A DNA stretch of 40,907 nucleotides from Octadecabacter sp. (GCA_028825445.1 JAPKAD010000018.1:1-40907), one strand, 5' to 3'. Positions 9,699 to 18,791 are shown, numbered from the stretch's first letter. The notes: generated by a model from the letters alone, not told the origin. Numbers and translations: made by a program.

Positions 9699-9904
9699 TT
9701 AAATGTGATCTAGAATACGCTTAACAATTGGTGTGGCCTTGGAATCCATTTCTTGGATAAATTCACCAACTATCACGCTGATCTCATTTAGATTTGGGCT
9801 TACTATTAACAGGGTCAACGCATTGAGGTTTCCCGCGAGTTTAATCGCGTAGTTTATCAATTTAATGTAATAAATTTGTTAGATTTGCCATTATTTTCAA
9901 CCAT
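9699..9904 (-). pseudogene. Probable decayed small gene, unknown family
   Basis: On the minus strand, ATG at 9904 starts 6 bases after the stop of the remnant at 9911-10287. It encodes MVENNGKSNKFITLN before a stop. A neighbouring frame, reached by one frameshift, then gives a continuous protein-like run including AIKLAGNLNALTLLIVSPNL and EISVIVGEFIQEMDSKATP, closing at the stop at 9699-9701. The amphipathic pattern and the spacing to the preceding remnant suggest the second gene of a degraded two-gene unit. No family is recognised. The alternative is chance open frames in AT-rich DNA. Confidence 0.35.
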
Positions 9905-9910
9905 TACTTA

Positions 9911-10287
9911 TTAATTTATCAAGACAACAACCGAGATTTTATCTTGGAAAGGATTGATGAAATACCAACCTGAATTATGGGTGCTGTTCCAGTGGATCGC
10001 TGCTTTTAGCATAACGCTGTACATGGTCATGTCTGCGACTTTGAGTGATTGGATGGTGTCTGATTTAAAATCTGTGACCTGATCCAGATGGGTAATGATG
10101 ACGTGCAGCTGATCATCAAAATCTGTGAAGCTTTTGTTGCCCTGATTGAGTGCAACCACAGCACAGAGTATATATTGAACGCATAAATGTGCCGCTAATT
10201 TTTGGCTTGGATGATGTGCTAGTCTGTGTGAAAACTTTTATGGATGGCCTCTGGCAAATCGGCTTGCACCGTGCTGATGCTCACCAT
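9911..10287 (-). pseudogene. Probable decayed gene with intact ribosome site, unknown family
   Basis: On the minus strand a strong Shine-Dalgarno (GGAGGT, 10293-10298) sits 5 bases before ATG 10287, which opens MVSISTVQADLPEAIHKSF. The frame meets TAG at 10219-10221 and a second TAG soon after. After a frameshift, a frame of about 82 codons is open to the stop at 9911, with protein-like content such as FDDQLHVIITHLDQVTDF and a run ending DKISVVVLIN. Added together this would be a protein of about 125 residues, helical, with no recognised domain. An intact start region with broken coding sequence is the usual look of a recent pseudogene. A short gene ending at 10219 is less likely. Confidence 0.42.
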
Positions 10288-10439
10288 CAGTTACCTCCAG
10301 GTTACGCTCGCAGAACAAGAGATCTAGTTTGCCGAAGGTGTATTTTTTCAAATCGTGCTGCAAAACTGCAATTTAACTATTTTATTACACAGCATTATTT
10401 TTGTGAAAACTGATGGTGGATGGTGCTCATAAAATCGCT

Positions 10440-11513
10440 TTAAGAGAACCTGTCGGGTGTGAGTTTTGCAACCATATCAGTTGGTATTTGTGGTGCTTTT
10501 TGCGCCACCAAGTCAGCGACCAATTGGCTGGCAGCCGGGGCTGTTTGGAACCCGTAACCGCCTTGAGCTGCCATCCAAATGAATGATGGGTCTATTGAAT
10601 CTGGCCCCAGTACCAAATTTCTATCTGGCGCAAAAGTGCGCAGACCCGCCCAGTTTGATAGCATCCGCGTGACGGGTTCAGTGACATGCGCTTCATAGCG
10701 CGCCAATCCTTCGGCTAGAATCATATCATCCGCCCAAGCGTCCATTGGTGGCATTAAAACCTCGTCGGCGGGGGACACGATCAACGCGCCAGCATCAGGC
10801 TTAGCGTACCAATTTTCGCCTGGTCCAAATAGCATGGGCCAATTTGATACATCATGCCCACCCGGAGCCGGAATACGTGCCATAGATCGGCGCAGTGGCG
10901 TCACACCTAAGGGCTTGATACCTGCCATTTGTGCGATCAAGTCGACCCAAGCACCAGAAGCATTCACCAAATTGTGTGCTGACAGGACCTCATCACCAAC
11001 CGTGACCTCCCAACCCGCTGGGATTCGGGTGATATCCGTCACTTCGGCGGATGTTCGTACTATACCTCCTAAGTGACGAACTTCGCGGGCAAAGTTCTGT
11101 ACCAAAAGGTCTGTGTCTAAATCCCAGGCACCCACATTATAGCCAACATTTGTGACGGAATTGTTCAATATAGGTAACATAGCGCAGGCATCGTTAACAC
11201 TAATTTGCTGCAACTGCATCGCTACTAAATCGGCCTGAAATTTGTCAGTGCTGTCTGCCGTGCCAATCAACATCAAACCGCGTGGGCTGGTTACTCCTCC
11301 ATTTGCTTCAAAGTGATAATCTTTGCTGGCTCTATTTAACGCTATTGTCGATGGTGAACCGTAGCTTTCTTCAAACATTGCGGCAGATCGCCCCGACGCG
11401 TGATATGCCAGCGCACTTTCGCGTTCTAAAATAACGACGTGGCCGAGATGCGACAGGCGTGCGCCGACAGACGTGCCCGCAATGCCACCACCAATGACAA
11501 TAAAATCAATCAT
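10440..11513 (-). CDS. DAO-family FAD-dependent oxidoreductase (glycine/D-amino acid oxidase type)
   Basis: A 357-residue flavoprotein of the DAO superfamily. The N-terminal dinucleotide-binding motif is IVIGGGIAGTSVGARL (GGGIAG at 8-13), followed by ILERESALAYHASGRSAA, which matches the element contacting the FAD in glycine and D-amino acid oxidases. The C-terminal FAD contact MAAQGGYGFQTAPA is also present. Family enzymes oxidise the C-N bond of amines or imino acids. The start codon overlaps the stop of the aldo/keto reductase gene by 4 bases (ATGA), so the two are translationally coupled and probably act in one pathway. The substrate is not apparent; D-amino acids, N-methyl amino acids or 2-hydroxy acids are all possible for this family. 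Confidence 0.88.
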   Translation of the reverse strand: MIDFIVIGGGIAGTSVGARLSHLGHVVILERESALAYHASGRSAAMFEESYGSPSTIALNRASKDYHFEANGGVTSPRGLMLIGTADSTDKFQADLVAMQLQQISVNDACAMLPILNNSVTNVGYNVGAWDLDTDLLVQNFAREVRHLGGIVRTSAEVTDITRIPAGWEVTVGDEVLSAHNLVNASGAWVDLIAQMAGIKPLGVTPLRRSMARIPAPGGHDVSNWPMLFGPGENWYAKPDAGALIVSPADEVLMPPMDAWADDMILAEGLARYEAHVTEPVTRMLSNWAGLRTFAPDRNLVLGPDSIDPSFIWMAAQGGYGFQTAPAASQLVADLVAQKAPQIPTDMVAKLTPDRFS

Positions 11514-12475
11514 GCTTCTTCAATCCGATCTGTGGCGGGTGGTGGGGTGGGCGACAGTGCCGAGATTGCTTTGTAAGTGTCGTCTTCCATTTCATAGTTC
11601 AATCCATCCAGTGATGGGGTCAACTGTGCAACCGATCGTGCTGATAAAATAGGGTGAACGTCTGGCGCATGGCGACGTAACCATGCCACTGCGAGTGTTG
11701 CAGCATTGACATCCAAATCAGTGGCAATCTGCGCCAGTCCTTGTGCTGCTTCGTGCATCCATTGCGGGCCGTATCGGGCGGCATAGCGCGCATCCGTTGC
11801 TAACCGTCCATCACCACCGATGCCATATTTACCCGTCAGCAAACCGCCACCAAGTGGTGAATATGCGCAAATCTGAATTCCCTGATCGCGGGTCATCGGC
11901 AAAATTTCAGTCTCAACTTGCCTCTTCACAAGGTTCATCATTGGCTGAATGAAATCAATTTTTGTGCCAAGTTTAGCGGCCACGCTTTGGGCTTTCATCA
12001 CCTGCCATGCTGCGTAATTGCTGACACCGATAAATCGAATTGTGCCGTCTGATTGTAGTCTAGCGAGTGTTTCAAATGTTTGTTCCAGTGGCGTCTCGTC
12101 GTCAAAGCGGTGCAAGTACAGTAGATCGACGCAGTCGCGTTTCAGCCGTTTTCTACTTATGTCAAAACTGGCGCGAATGTTGGTGCTCGTGGCAGGTTGA
12201 TTGTAGGCAGCTTTTGTTGCCACAAACACGTCGTCGCGATTACCTGCAATCGCGCCCAAAAACTCCTCAGACCTGCCATCAGTGTATAAGAAGGCTGTGT
12301 CAAAATGCCGAATGCCTGCATGCAAACATGCATCAAACATCGCTTTTGCTGCGCCGATGTCGGCAGTGCCTCCCCATTGCATAGTACCATAGGCTGCAGG
12401 TGCTATAATTGCGCTAGATAGTGTTTTCAGCGCTACTTCGCCTTTTTCTGTTTCGCCTGCACCGTTAAGTTTCAT
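11510..12475 (-). CDS. Aldo/keto reductase
   Basis: A 321-residue (beta/alpha)8 aldo/keto reductase. The catalytic tetrad is complete: D59 and Y64 in HFDTAFLY, K88 in VATKAAY and H122 in LLYLHRFD. The segment TIRFIGVSNYAAW and a C-terminal phosphate-binding region support NADPH use. These cytoplasmic enzymes reduce aldehydes or ketones or run in reverse on sugars and polyols. The start ATG 12475 is preceded by AGGGA with suitable spacing. It is the first gene of a two-gene unit with the DAO-family oxidoreductase, which overlaps its end. The physiological substrate is unknown. Confidence 0.9.
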   Translation of the reverse strand: MKLNGAGETEKGEVALKTLSSAIIAPAAYGTMQWGGTADIGAAKAMFDACLHAGIRHFDTAFLYTDGRSEEFLGAIAGNRDDVFVATKAAYNQPATSTNIRASFDISRKRLKRDCVDLLYLHRFDDETPLEQTFETLARLQSDGTIRFIGVSNYAAWQVMKAQSVAAKLGTKIDFIQPMMNLVKRQVETEILPMTRDQGIQICAYSPLGGGLLTGKYGIGGDGRLATDARYAARYGPQWMHEAAQGLAQIATDLDVNAATLAVAWLRRHAPDVHPILSARSVAQLTPSLDGLNYEMEDDTYKAISALSPTPPPATDRIEEA

Positions 12476-13527
12476 AGTGTGTCCCTATAATGTTGAGGGC
12501 ACATTGGGGCGTATTGTGGCGGAATTCTAGAAATATATTGACGGCATTGTAAATTAGGGGGCGCTGGGCCGCGAAAAAGCCACATTAATTCTTAACTCAT
12601 CCGACCTAAACTTGATAAATACAATTTCATCTACATGATTAAAAATAGTTATTCTTGCTTGCCGCCAGTTACTGTTCAATGCTCACGTTAAGTAACGCCG
12701 TTCCAAATTCGATTTAGTCCATGTCAAAACGACGCTCATCAGCGCAGCCCTGACTCTTGCGTAACATAATCAGTTTCAGACAATGTGCCATATTTAACGG
12801 CGCTGATCGTAATTTCATAAAATACCAGCATGAACGTTGTAGCGGCCCTCGGCCTTGTGGCTTTTGGGTTGAACTAATTGCTAATGACGTTGTTTTGTTT
12901 GGTTACAGAACAAGCAACGTTAGTACGTCCAGATTTGGTTTGTATATTATGACCAGCTGGATAGCCGGTCGATGTTGTCAATCGTTGTCCTGCGTCCACT
13001 GCCAAAAACAGTGAATTTAAAGCTTCCGACATAGATTTTTAACCATCAGCGCTGTGGGTGGTCAGCCGAAACATTCGTATAAAAACTGTGAATTGAGTGC
13101 AGTTTTGGCGGCTAAATAAAAAATTTAATTTCACACAGCGCACACGAAAAGCCTGCTTAACTATTTCTTTCAGATCGTTCATCGCGTGTCGTTCAAAACC
13201 GGTACATTCGCGCGGCTCGCTGTCAGCTACCAACATTGAGCCTGAGACGTGCCTGTTCGATAATCGCAAAAGAACCCAATGTAGGTTTTAACACTAAGTT
13301 TTTGACTGCACCATAATCATGTAACTGCCAATTATTTCTGGAAACTGAAACCATAAAATAAAATTGCTATGTCACATCATGCTGGCAGAAGAAATGGCTC
13401 AACGAAGTGTTGTAATTTTTTGAAGCATCTTCTGTTAGTCCGATTTTTGCTTTGAAAAATCTTGGAATTCATAACCAAACCGAAGGTTGCGTGCTTCCAA
13501 ACATATTAGTGCTCATTACTTAATTGT
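12476..13527. other. Long spacer upstream of the aldo/keto reductase pair
   Basis: About 1.05 kb with no intact recognisable gene. The first 100 bases upstream of 12475 presumably hold the promoter for the aldo/keto reductase pair. On the plus strand the frame from ATG 12721 to 13014 is open apart from one stop at 12751-12753 (about 98 codons), but no ribosome site or known motif is present. Short frames around 13039-13290 on both strands are also unrecognised. It is probably decayed or non-functional DNA. Confidence 0.45.
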
Positions 13528-13557
13528 GAATGGGCCCACACTTAAGTGGGCCTATTC
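13528..13557 (-). terminator. Strong hairpin ending the purine operon
   Basis: A 12-bp stem (13528-13539 with 13546-13557, one G-T wobble) closes a 6-base loop ACTTAA. It lies about 30 bases beyond the stop codon of the last gene of the minus-strand operon. The T run after it is weak (ACAATTAAG), but the stem is the longest simple hairpin noticed in any spacer here. Confidence 0.6.
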
Positions 13558-13588
13558 ATCGTCAATAACTTAAAATAATGTAAGTAAA

Positions 13589-14689
13589 TTACTGTGGAAT
13601 CTCAGCTGTTAGACCTTCGACATAAAACGACATACCAGCAAGACTGTCGTCACCATAGTCGGATGCAGTCTCTCCTTCGGTGAGCCAAACAGACCCGTCT
13701 TGCTTATTAATAGGGCCTGTGAACGCATGATATTCACCAGCTGCCAAACGCGTGACCATAGCTTCTGCAGATGCTTTGACTTCAGCTGGGATCGCGTCGG
13801 AAATATCACCTATTCCAACCATGCCGGCGCCAATACCATCCCACGTGGACATACTTTCCCATGTATCGTCCATGACAGCTTGGGTGCGTGCGATATAGTA
13901 AGGCGCCCAGTCATCGATGATCGAAGATACCCGTGGCAACGGCCCAAATTCTGGCATGTCGGACGCCTGTCCAAAGGTGTAGATTCTACCTCCAGCGTCG
14001 TTTGCGGCAGCTGCGGCTGCTTGTGGTGCTGTGGAATCTGTATGCTGCAAAATCACGTCAGCGCCTTGCTCAATCAGAACAGCGGCAGCTTCGGCTTCTT
14101 TGGCTGGATCAAACCATGTGTAAGCCCAGATGATCTTGAACTCGACGTCAGGGTTCACTTCGCGCGCGTGAATATAAGCTGCGTTGATCCCACGGATGAC
14201 TTCAGGGATGGGGAAAGACGCAATGTAGCCAACGATATTTGATTCGGTGATGTGACCTGCAATGTGGCCTTGTACTGCGCGACCTTCGTAGAAGCGCGCG
14301 GAATAAACAGACACGTTATCGGCCTGCTTGTAGCCTGTTGCATGTTCAAAACGTACATCAGGAAAATTAGCTGCGACCTCGATCGTTTGGTCCATGTAGC
14401 CAAAAGATGTGGTGAAGATTAGGTCCGCACCCTCAAGCGCCATTTGCGTCATTACTCGCACAGCATCAGGGCCTTCTGGCACACTTTCGACGAATACGGT
14501 TTCGACCGCATCACCGAATTCAGCTTCTACAGCCAAGCGGGCTTGGTTATGTTCATATGTCCAGCCGCCGTCACCAACTGGGCCGACAAAAACAAAACCT
14601 AATTTGGTTGGCCCATGGCCATCAGCCATTACGACGCCGCCCAACATGGTAGTGGCAGCCGCGCTGGCCAAAAGTGTTCTTCTTAACAT
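13589..14689 (-). CDS. BMP-family ABC transporter substrate-binding protein (purine/nucleoside type)
   Basis: A 366-residue exported binding protein of the BMP (PnrA/Med-like) family, which captures nucleosides or purine bases. The start is ATG 14689, preceded by GGGAGA with 8-base spacing; upstream in-frame codons would put 39 extra residues ahead of a clean signal peptide (MLRRTLLASAAATTMLGGVV, cleavage likely after VMA). Family features include LGFVFVGPVGDGGWTYEHN at the start of the mature protein, ADLIFTTSFGYMD and the hinge-region FPIPEVIRG. It is the last gene of the operon, 34 bases after the second permease. With xdhABC in the same operon, the ligand is most likely a purine base or purine nucleoside; this is inferred from context. 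Confidence 0.92.
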   Translation of the reverse strand: MLRRTLLASAAATTMLGGVVMADGHGPTKLGFVFVGPVGDGGWTYEHNQARLAVEAEFGDAVETVFVESVPEGPDAVRVMTQMALEGADLIFTTSFGYMDQTIEVAANFPDVRFEHATGYKQADNVSVYSARFYEGRAVQGHIAGHITESNIVGYIASFPIPEVIRGINAAYIHAREVNPDVEFKIIWAYTWFDPAKEAEAAAVLIEQGADVILQHTDSTAPQAAAAAANDAGGRIYTFGQASDMPEFGPLPRVSSIIDDWAPYYIARTQAVMDDTWESMSTWDGIGAGMVGIGDISDAIPAEVKASAEAMVTRLAAGEYHAFTGPINKQDGSVWLTEGETASDYGDDSLAGMSFYVEGLTAEIPQ

Positions 14690-14723
14690 TTGTAGTCTCC
14701 CTAGTATTATTTTTGAGTGCGCC

Positions 14724-15803
14724 TCATCGAGAGGCATGGAACGTCTTGCCAAGCGATCCAGGTGCACCACCCGCGGATATAATGACCAAAACGACGATGG
14801 TGGCAATATATGGTGATGCCGAAAGCCAAAGTTGATCGTTGAATGACCAGCCTAGCGCGCGGTAACCCGATGCTAAGACTGCAAAGCTTGCGAACGACGC
14901 AACAATGGTAATTAAGTTATTAGAAAGACTGCGCGAAACCGTAATGCCCCAGATCAAAATTAGCACCGCAATCACACCAAAAATCCAAGGCAAAACGTCC
15001 AATAGTGGCAATCCTGCAGCTTGAAGATTTAATTGTAAAACCGTCATCCCACCGAATATATAGGCTCCCAGCAATAGTCTGCCAGGTTTCCAACTCGCAA
15101 ACACGACAATAGCTAAAGCAATCCAGCCCGCACCCGCCGTAAGGCTGTCAGCATAGGTAGGTACCCGCACTATGGACAGATACGCTCCACCAAGACCCGC
15201 ACAAGCACCGCCAAACATGATTGCTAACAATCGCACGCGCACAACATGATAGCCTAGCGCGTGTGCAGCTTCGTGGTTTTCACCGACGGCGCGCAGCACT
15301 AGTCCTGCGCGGGTTTTATTAAGGAAAAACCAAACACCAGCTACAATTGTGAGCCCAACATAAACCATCGGATCATGTTGGAACACAATCGGGCCAATTA
15401 TAGGAATATCGCCCAAAAGTGGAATGTCCCAGTCGGGGAAAGAAGGTGCCTTAACGCCCAGATAGCCCTGACCCATTAGCGCTGCAAGTCCGAGCCCGAA
15501 CAGCGTCAATGCTAACCCCGTTGCCACCTGATTAGACATTAAAAGTTGAGTCAACATACCAAATAATAACGCCATCGCAGCGCCGCCAAATGCTGCTGCA
15601 ATAAATCCTAGCCATGGGGACCCTGTCATGATGGCAGCAATGAAGCCAACGATCGATCCAGTGATCATCATCCCCTCAACTCCGAGATTCAAAACACCGG
15701 AACGCTCAACGACCAGTTCGCCAATTGCGGCGAGCATAATGGGCGTAGCGGCGACCATAAGAGAGGCAAGGAGGAGGAGCGGATCAATTGAGCCAAACAT
15801 CAA
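14724..15803 (-). CDS. BMP-type ABC transporter permease (second permease)
   Basis: A 359-residue inner-membrane permease of the BPD_transp_2 family, the NupQ-like partner in nucleoside importers. It opens with LLLLASLMVAATPIMLAAIG and the family signature ERSGVLNLGVEGMM. It has about ten hydrophobic segments, and GENHEAAHALGYHVVRVR is the cytoplasmic coupling loop. The C-terminus closes with PYIATIVVLVII and GAPGSLGKTF. Between LQAAG (about residue 264) and SPYIATIVV (about 330) there are some 55 residues more than I expect for the family, with two hydrophobic segments, which would keep the C-terminus on the same side of the membrane. Its start overlaps the stop of the small membrane protein gene by 4 bases. 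Confidence 0.92.
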   Translation of the reverse strand: MMFGSIDPLLLLASLMVAATPIMLAAIGELVVERSGVLNLGVEGMMITGSIVGFIAAIMTGSPWLGFIAAAFGGAAMALLFGMLTQLLMSNQVATGLALTLFGLGLAALMGQGYLGVKAPSFPDWDIPLLGDIPIIGPIVFQHDPMVYVGLTIVAGVWFFLNKTRAGLVLRAVGENHEAAHALGYHVVRVRLLAIMFGGACAGLGGAYLSIVRVPTYADSLTAGAGWIALAIVVFASWKPGRLLLGAYIFGGMTVLQLNLQAAGLPLLDVLPWIFGVIAVLILIWGITVSRSLSNNLITIVASFASFAVLASGYRALGWSFNDQLWLSASPYIATIVVLVIISAGGAPGSLGKTFHASR

Positions 15804-16102
15804 ACGCCCTCCATTTCATGAAAGTTCAGATGCAACGCACCCGCAACAAAAATTGCACTGCCCAGCATCGCACCGTTATGTTGCACTGAAAGGCGGTGCA
15901 GCCGATTGATCCATGGGTGACTGAGCGGTGAAAGTCGCGCTGCTAAGACAACAGCACAGATAATGATAAACGCAACCGCCACATGTGCCGCGCCCAATGC
16001 GATCAGCGCCCAGAACGTGATGCTACTCTCGCCAATCAACACACCATGCAGCATCATCATCAGCCCCATAATGATCTGCATTGGTTTAGCAATAACACTC
16101 AT
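15800..16102 (-). CDS. Small membrane protein between the two permeases
   Basis: A 100-residue hydrophobic protein with three likely membrane segments (about 8-25, 30-54 and 77-92), the second rich in Ala, Val and Ile, and a basic loop RLSPLSHPWINRLHRLSVQH between the second and third. The gene overlaps both neighbours by 4 bases (16099-16102 with the first permease, 15800-15803 with the second), so it is translationally coupled on both sides and must be real. I do not recognise a family. Its position suggests an accessory or assembly subunit of the purine importer, or a stability factor for the permeases. The ABC importers of this type that I know need only ATPase, two permeases and binding protein, so its role is open. 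Confidence 0.8.
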   Translation of the reverse strand: MSVIAKPMQIIMGLMMMLHGVLIGESSITFWALIALGAAHVAVAFIIICAVVLAARLSPLSHPWINRLHRLSVQHNGAMLGSAIFVAGALHLNFHEMEGV

Positions 16103-17181
16103 GCGACGCTCCCCTGTTTCATGCTAACGCGGTAATTTGTTAGCACATCGACGCCAAGAAGAAAGAACAGCAACATGCCCTGAAACACCTGTATCGCGGC
16201 TCCCGGCAGGCCAAGTGAGCTTTGCGCCACATCACCACCAATATAAGTTAGTGCCATCAGCGCTCCTGCGAATAAGATACCCACTGGATGTAATCGGCCA
16301 AGAAACGCCACGATGATTGCGGTGAACCCGTAACCGACATTGAAATCGATGCTTACCAATCCGGCTGGCCCCGCAACTTCGGTCAATCCTGCAAGGCCCG
16401 CCAATGCGCCTGATGTGCCGAGACAGAACAAAACCAACCTCGCTGGGCTCACGCCAGAAAATGCCGCAGCGCGGGGTGCTTGGCCCGCTAGTTTGATTTG
16501 GAACCCGAGAATGTGTTTAGCAAATAGAGTGTAGGCAAAGATCACACCGATTAGCGCAATGACTACTCCCCAATGCATGCCGTTCGATTGGTCAATCCAA
16601 CTGCTGGCAGATGAATATTGCGAAAGATTGCGCGATCCTGGAAATCCGAATCCATCAGGGTTTTTCATCAATCCCAGCGCCATGGATGCTAACAATTGTT
16701 CTGCAACATAGACCAGCATTAGGGACACAAGAATTTCGTTAGTACCGAACTTCACACGCAAGAGCCCTGGTATCATCGCCCATGCAAACCCGCCAAATGC
16801 CCCCGCAATGAGCATTGCTGGAAAGATCAGCCAACGCGCTTCCATCGGATACAGCGCTAAGGCTACGCCCGCGCCGCACAGTGCGCCAATGATGTATTGT
16901 CCTTCGGCACCAATGTTCCAGACGCCAGCTTTGAAACCCAGTGAAAGTCCCAATGCGATCGCAACCAAAGGCGCACCTTTAATTAACAATTGTGGCAGAT
17001 AGAAAAAGTTGAACTCGCCAAACAGCGGCTCCCAGAAGATCTTACCTAATGCTTCAATAGGTGGCTTTCCAAGCGCTGCAAAAAGCGCTGCACCAAAAAT
17101 CATCGTCAACATCACTGCAACAATGGGCGCGGCAAGCGACCAGAACTGCGATGGCTGTGGACGTTTTTCCAGCTTAATCAT
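16099..17181 (-). CDS. BMP-type ABC transporter permease (first permease)
   Basis: A 360-residue permease of the BPD_transp_2 family, NupP-like. The N-terminus (MIKLEKRPQPSQFWSLAAPI) precedes a first membrane segment; the signature LGFKAGVWNIGAEGQYIIGA is clear, as is the coupling loop GQAPRAAAFSGVSPARL. About eight to ten hydrophobic segments are visible. ATG 17181 is chosen because AGGTG lies 6 bases ahead of it; ATG 17220 would add 13 residues without a ribosome site. It follows the ATPase gene by about 70 bases and overlaps the small membrane protein gene by 4. It forms the channel of the purine importer together with the second permease. Confidence 0.92.
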   Translation of the reverse strand: MIKLEKRPQPSQFWSLAAPIVAVMLTMIFGAALFAALGKPPIEALGKIFWEPLFGEFNFFYLPQLLIKGAPLVAIALGLSLGFKAGVWNIGAEGQYIIGALCGAGVALALYPMEARWLIFPAMLIAGAFGGFAWAMIPGLLRVKFGTNEILVSLMLVYVAEQLLASMALGLMKNPDGFGFPGSRNLSQYSSASSWIDQSNGMHWGVVIALIGVIFAYTLFAKHILGFQIKLAGQAPRAAAFSGVSPARLVLFCLGTSGALAGLAGLTEVAGPAGLVSIDFNVGYGFTAIIVAFLGRLHPVGILFAGALMALTYIGGDVAQSSLGLPGAAIQVFQGMLLFFLLGVDVLTNYRVSMKQGSVA

Positions 17182-17250
17182 TGCCGCACCTGCAATACTG
17201 TTATCATACAGATTGTGCATATGCTGTGTCCAATGCGTGAATATCTTAAA

Positions 17251-18771
17251 TCAGTCAACATGGGAGACCTCCATGTCGTGTGCGCCACCCAACATCAGGC
17301 CAATTTCGTCGATCGTCAAACCCTTCGCAGGGCGTGGTTTGCTTAGCCGCCCTACGTTCAAGGCGGCAAATAAATCTGAAATTTCCATTATCTCATCAAG
17401 GTCTTGGCTGATCACGATGACGCCTGCGCCGTTCGCTGCGAGATCTAACAACGCCTGCCGGATCACTGCCGCCGCACTGGCGTCAACGCCCCATGTTGGT
17501 TGGTTGACTATAAGTATTTGAGGATTTTGAAGAATTTCCCGCCCAATGACAAATTTTTGCAGATTGCCACCCGACAAAGACCGCGCCGCACTCCCCGGTC
17601 CGGGCGTACGCACATCAAATCGTTCAATTACTTCTTTGGCGAAGGTACGCGTCTTGCCCCAGTCGATAAACCCATTTTTTGTCAGACCTTTAAGCTTTCG
17701 CGCCGTAAGCGCCGCGTTTTCTGTCAGTGACATATCAGGTGCCGCTGCGTGGCCCATGCGTTCTTCTGGTGCAGCACAAATGCCCAAAGCTCGCCGCGCA
17801 TCGGGTGGCAGATGGCCAATATCTTGACCTAAAAAGCTGATCTGCCCGTGACCAACCTTGATCTCACCTGACAGCGCTCCCAACAACTCATCTTGCCCGT
17901 TGCCTGCAACCCCGCCAATTCCAATGACGTCGCCAGCGCGAATATCAAGCGTCACGTTTTTCAATGAGGTCCCAAAATCTGCAGGGGACTGCGCGGACAA
18001 GCCCTTAATTTGCATTAAGGTTTTGCCAACAACGCCAGCTTCACGGTTGGGTACATGCAAGGTACCACCGACCATCAGCTCAGCCATTTCCCGTGCGCTC
18101 GTTTCACTGGGAGTACAACTGCCTACAACCTTTCCCAATCGCAAGACTGTTGCTTGATCACACAGGGCACGAATTTCTTCAAGTTTATGGGAAATATATA
18201 GAATAGCAGTGCCTTCAGCCTTTAACTTGCGCAGGGTTTCGAACAATACTTCGACTTCTTGTGGTGTCAAAACGGACGTTGGTTCGTCCATTATCAAAAT
18301 TTTAGGGTCTTGCAGGAGACAACGAATAATCTCGACACGCTGCCGCTCCCCTGCACTTAGATCACCGACAATTCGTGTGGGATCTAATGGCAGACCATAG
18401 GTCTTCGAAACGTCTGTAATGCGCTGGGCGAGATCGCGCATAGGCGGTGGATTTTCCATCCCAAGGGCAACGTTTTCTGCTACATCTAATGCTTCAAACA
18501 ATGAAAAGTGCTGAAAAACCATGGTGATACCAGCCGTACGCGCTGCACGTGGTTCAGCAGGGTTAAATGGAATACCGTCTAACGTCATTGTTCCACTATC
18601 AGGCTTAACTAATCCGTAAATTGTTTTGACTAGGGTGGACTTACCGGCGCCATTTTCACCCAGCAAGGCATGCACTTCGCCTTTACTAATATTAAACGAC
18701 ACGTCCGAATTGGCGATAACTCCGGGATAGGCCTTGGTTAGCCCCCTAAGCTTCATAAGCGGTTCGGTCAT
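17251..18771 (-). CDS. BMP-type ABC transporter ATPase with two nucleotide-binding domains
   Basis: A 506-residue double ATPase of the NupO/RbsA type. The first domain is complete: Walker A GENGAGKST (38-46), Q loop VFQHFS, signature LSAGE (138-142) and Walker B ILIMDE (158-163). The second domain (about 250-490) has a degenerate Walker A (GGVAGNGQDEL), signature LSGGNLQK and ILIVNQPTWGVD in place of a normal Walker B, as is usual in this family where the second site is catalytically weak. It powers import by the two permeases encoded next. It starts 20 bases after the xdhC stop, which ties uptake and oxidation genes into one operon. Confidence 0.94.
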   Translation of the reverse strand: MTEPLMKLRGLTKAYPGVIANSDVSFNISKGEVHALLGENGAGKSTLVKTIYGLVKPDSGTMTLDGIPFNPAEPRAARTAGITMVFQHFSLFEALDVAENVALGMENPPPMRDLAQRITDVSKTYGLPLDPTRIVGDLSAGERQRVEIIRCLLQDPKILIMDEPTSVLTPQEVEVLFETLRKLKAEGTAILYISHKLEEIRALCDQATVLRLGKVVGSCTPSETSAREMAELMVGGTLHVPNREAGVVGKTLMQIKGLSAQSPADFGTSLKNVTLDIRAGDVIGIGGVAGNGQDELLGALSGEIKVGHGQISFLGQDIGHLPPDARRALGICAAPEERMGHAAAPDMSLTENAALTARKLKGLTKNGFIDWGKTRTFAKEVIERFDVRTPGPGSAARSLSGGNLQKFVIGREILQNPQILIVNQPTWGVDASAAAVIRQALLDLAANGAGVIVISQDLDEIMEISDLFAALNVGRLSKPRPAKGLTIDEIGLMLGGAHDMEVSHVD

Positions 18772-18791
18772 TTAGCGTGTTCCCCTGCTTT

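Noticed and set aside
12757..13014. 85-codon plus-strand ORF in the spacer before the purine operon
   Set aside because: It has no start signal, a stop just upstream in frame, and an unusual residue mix with many Cys and Arg; not supported as a gene.
13039..13291. Opposed short ORFs of 64 and 76 codons
   Set aside because: Both depend on weak alternative starts, overlap each other on opposite strands, and show no motif.
14690..14806. N-terminal extension of the BMP binding protein
   Set aside because: It would place 39 residues before a clean signal peptide and overlap the end of the upstream permease gene; ATG 14689 has a strong ribosome site.
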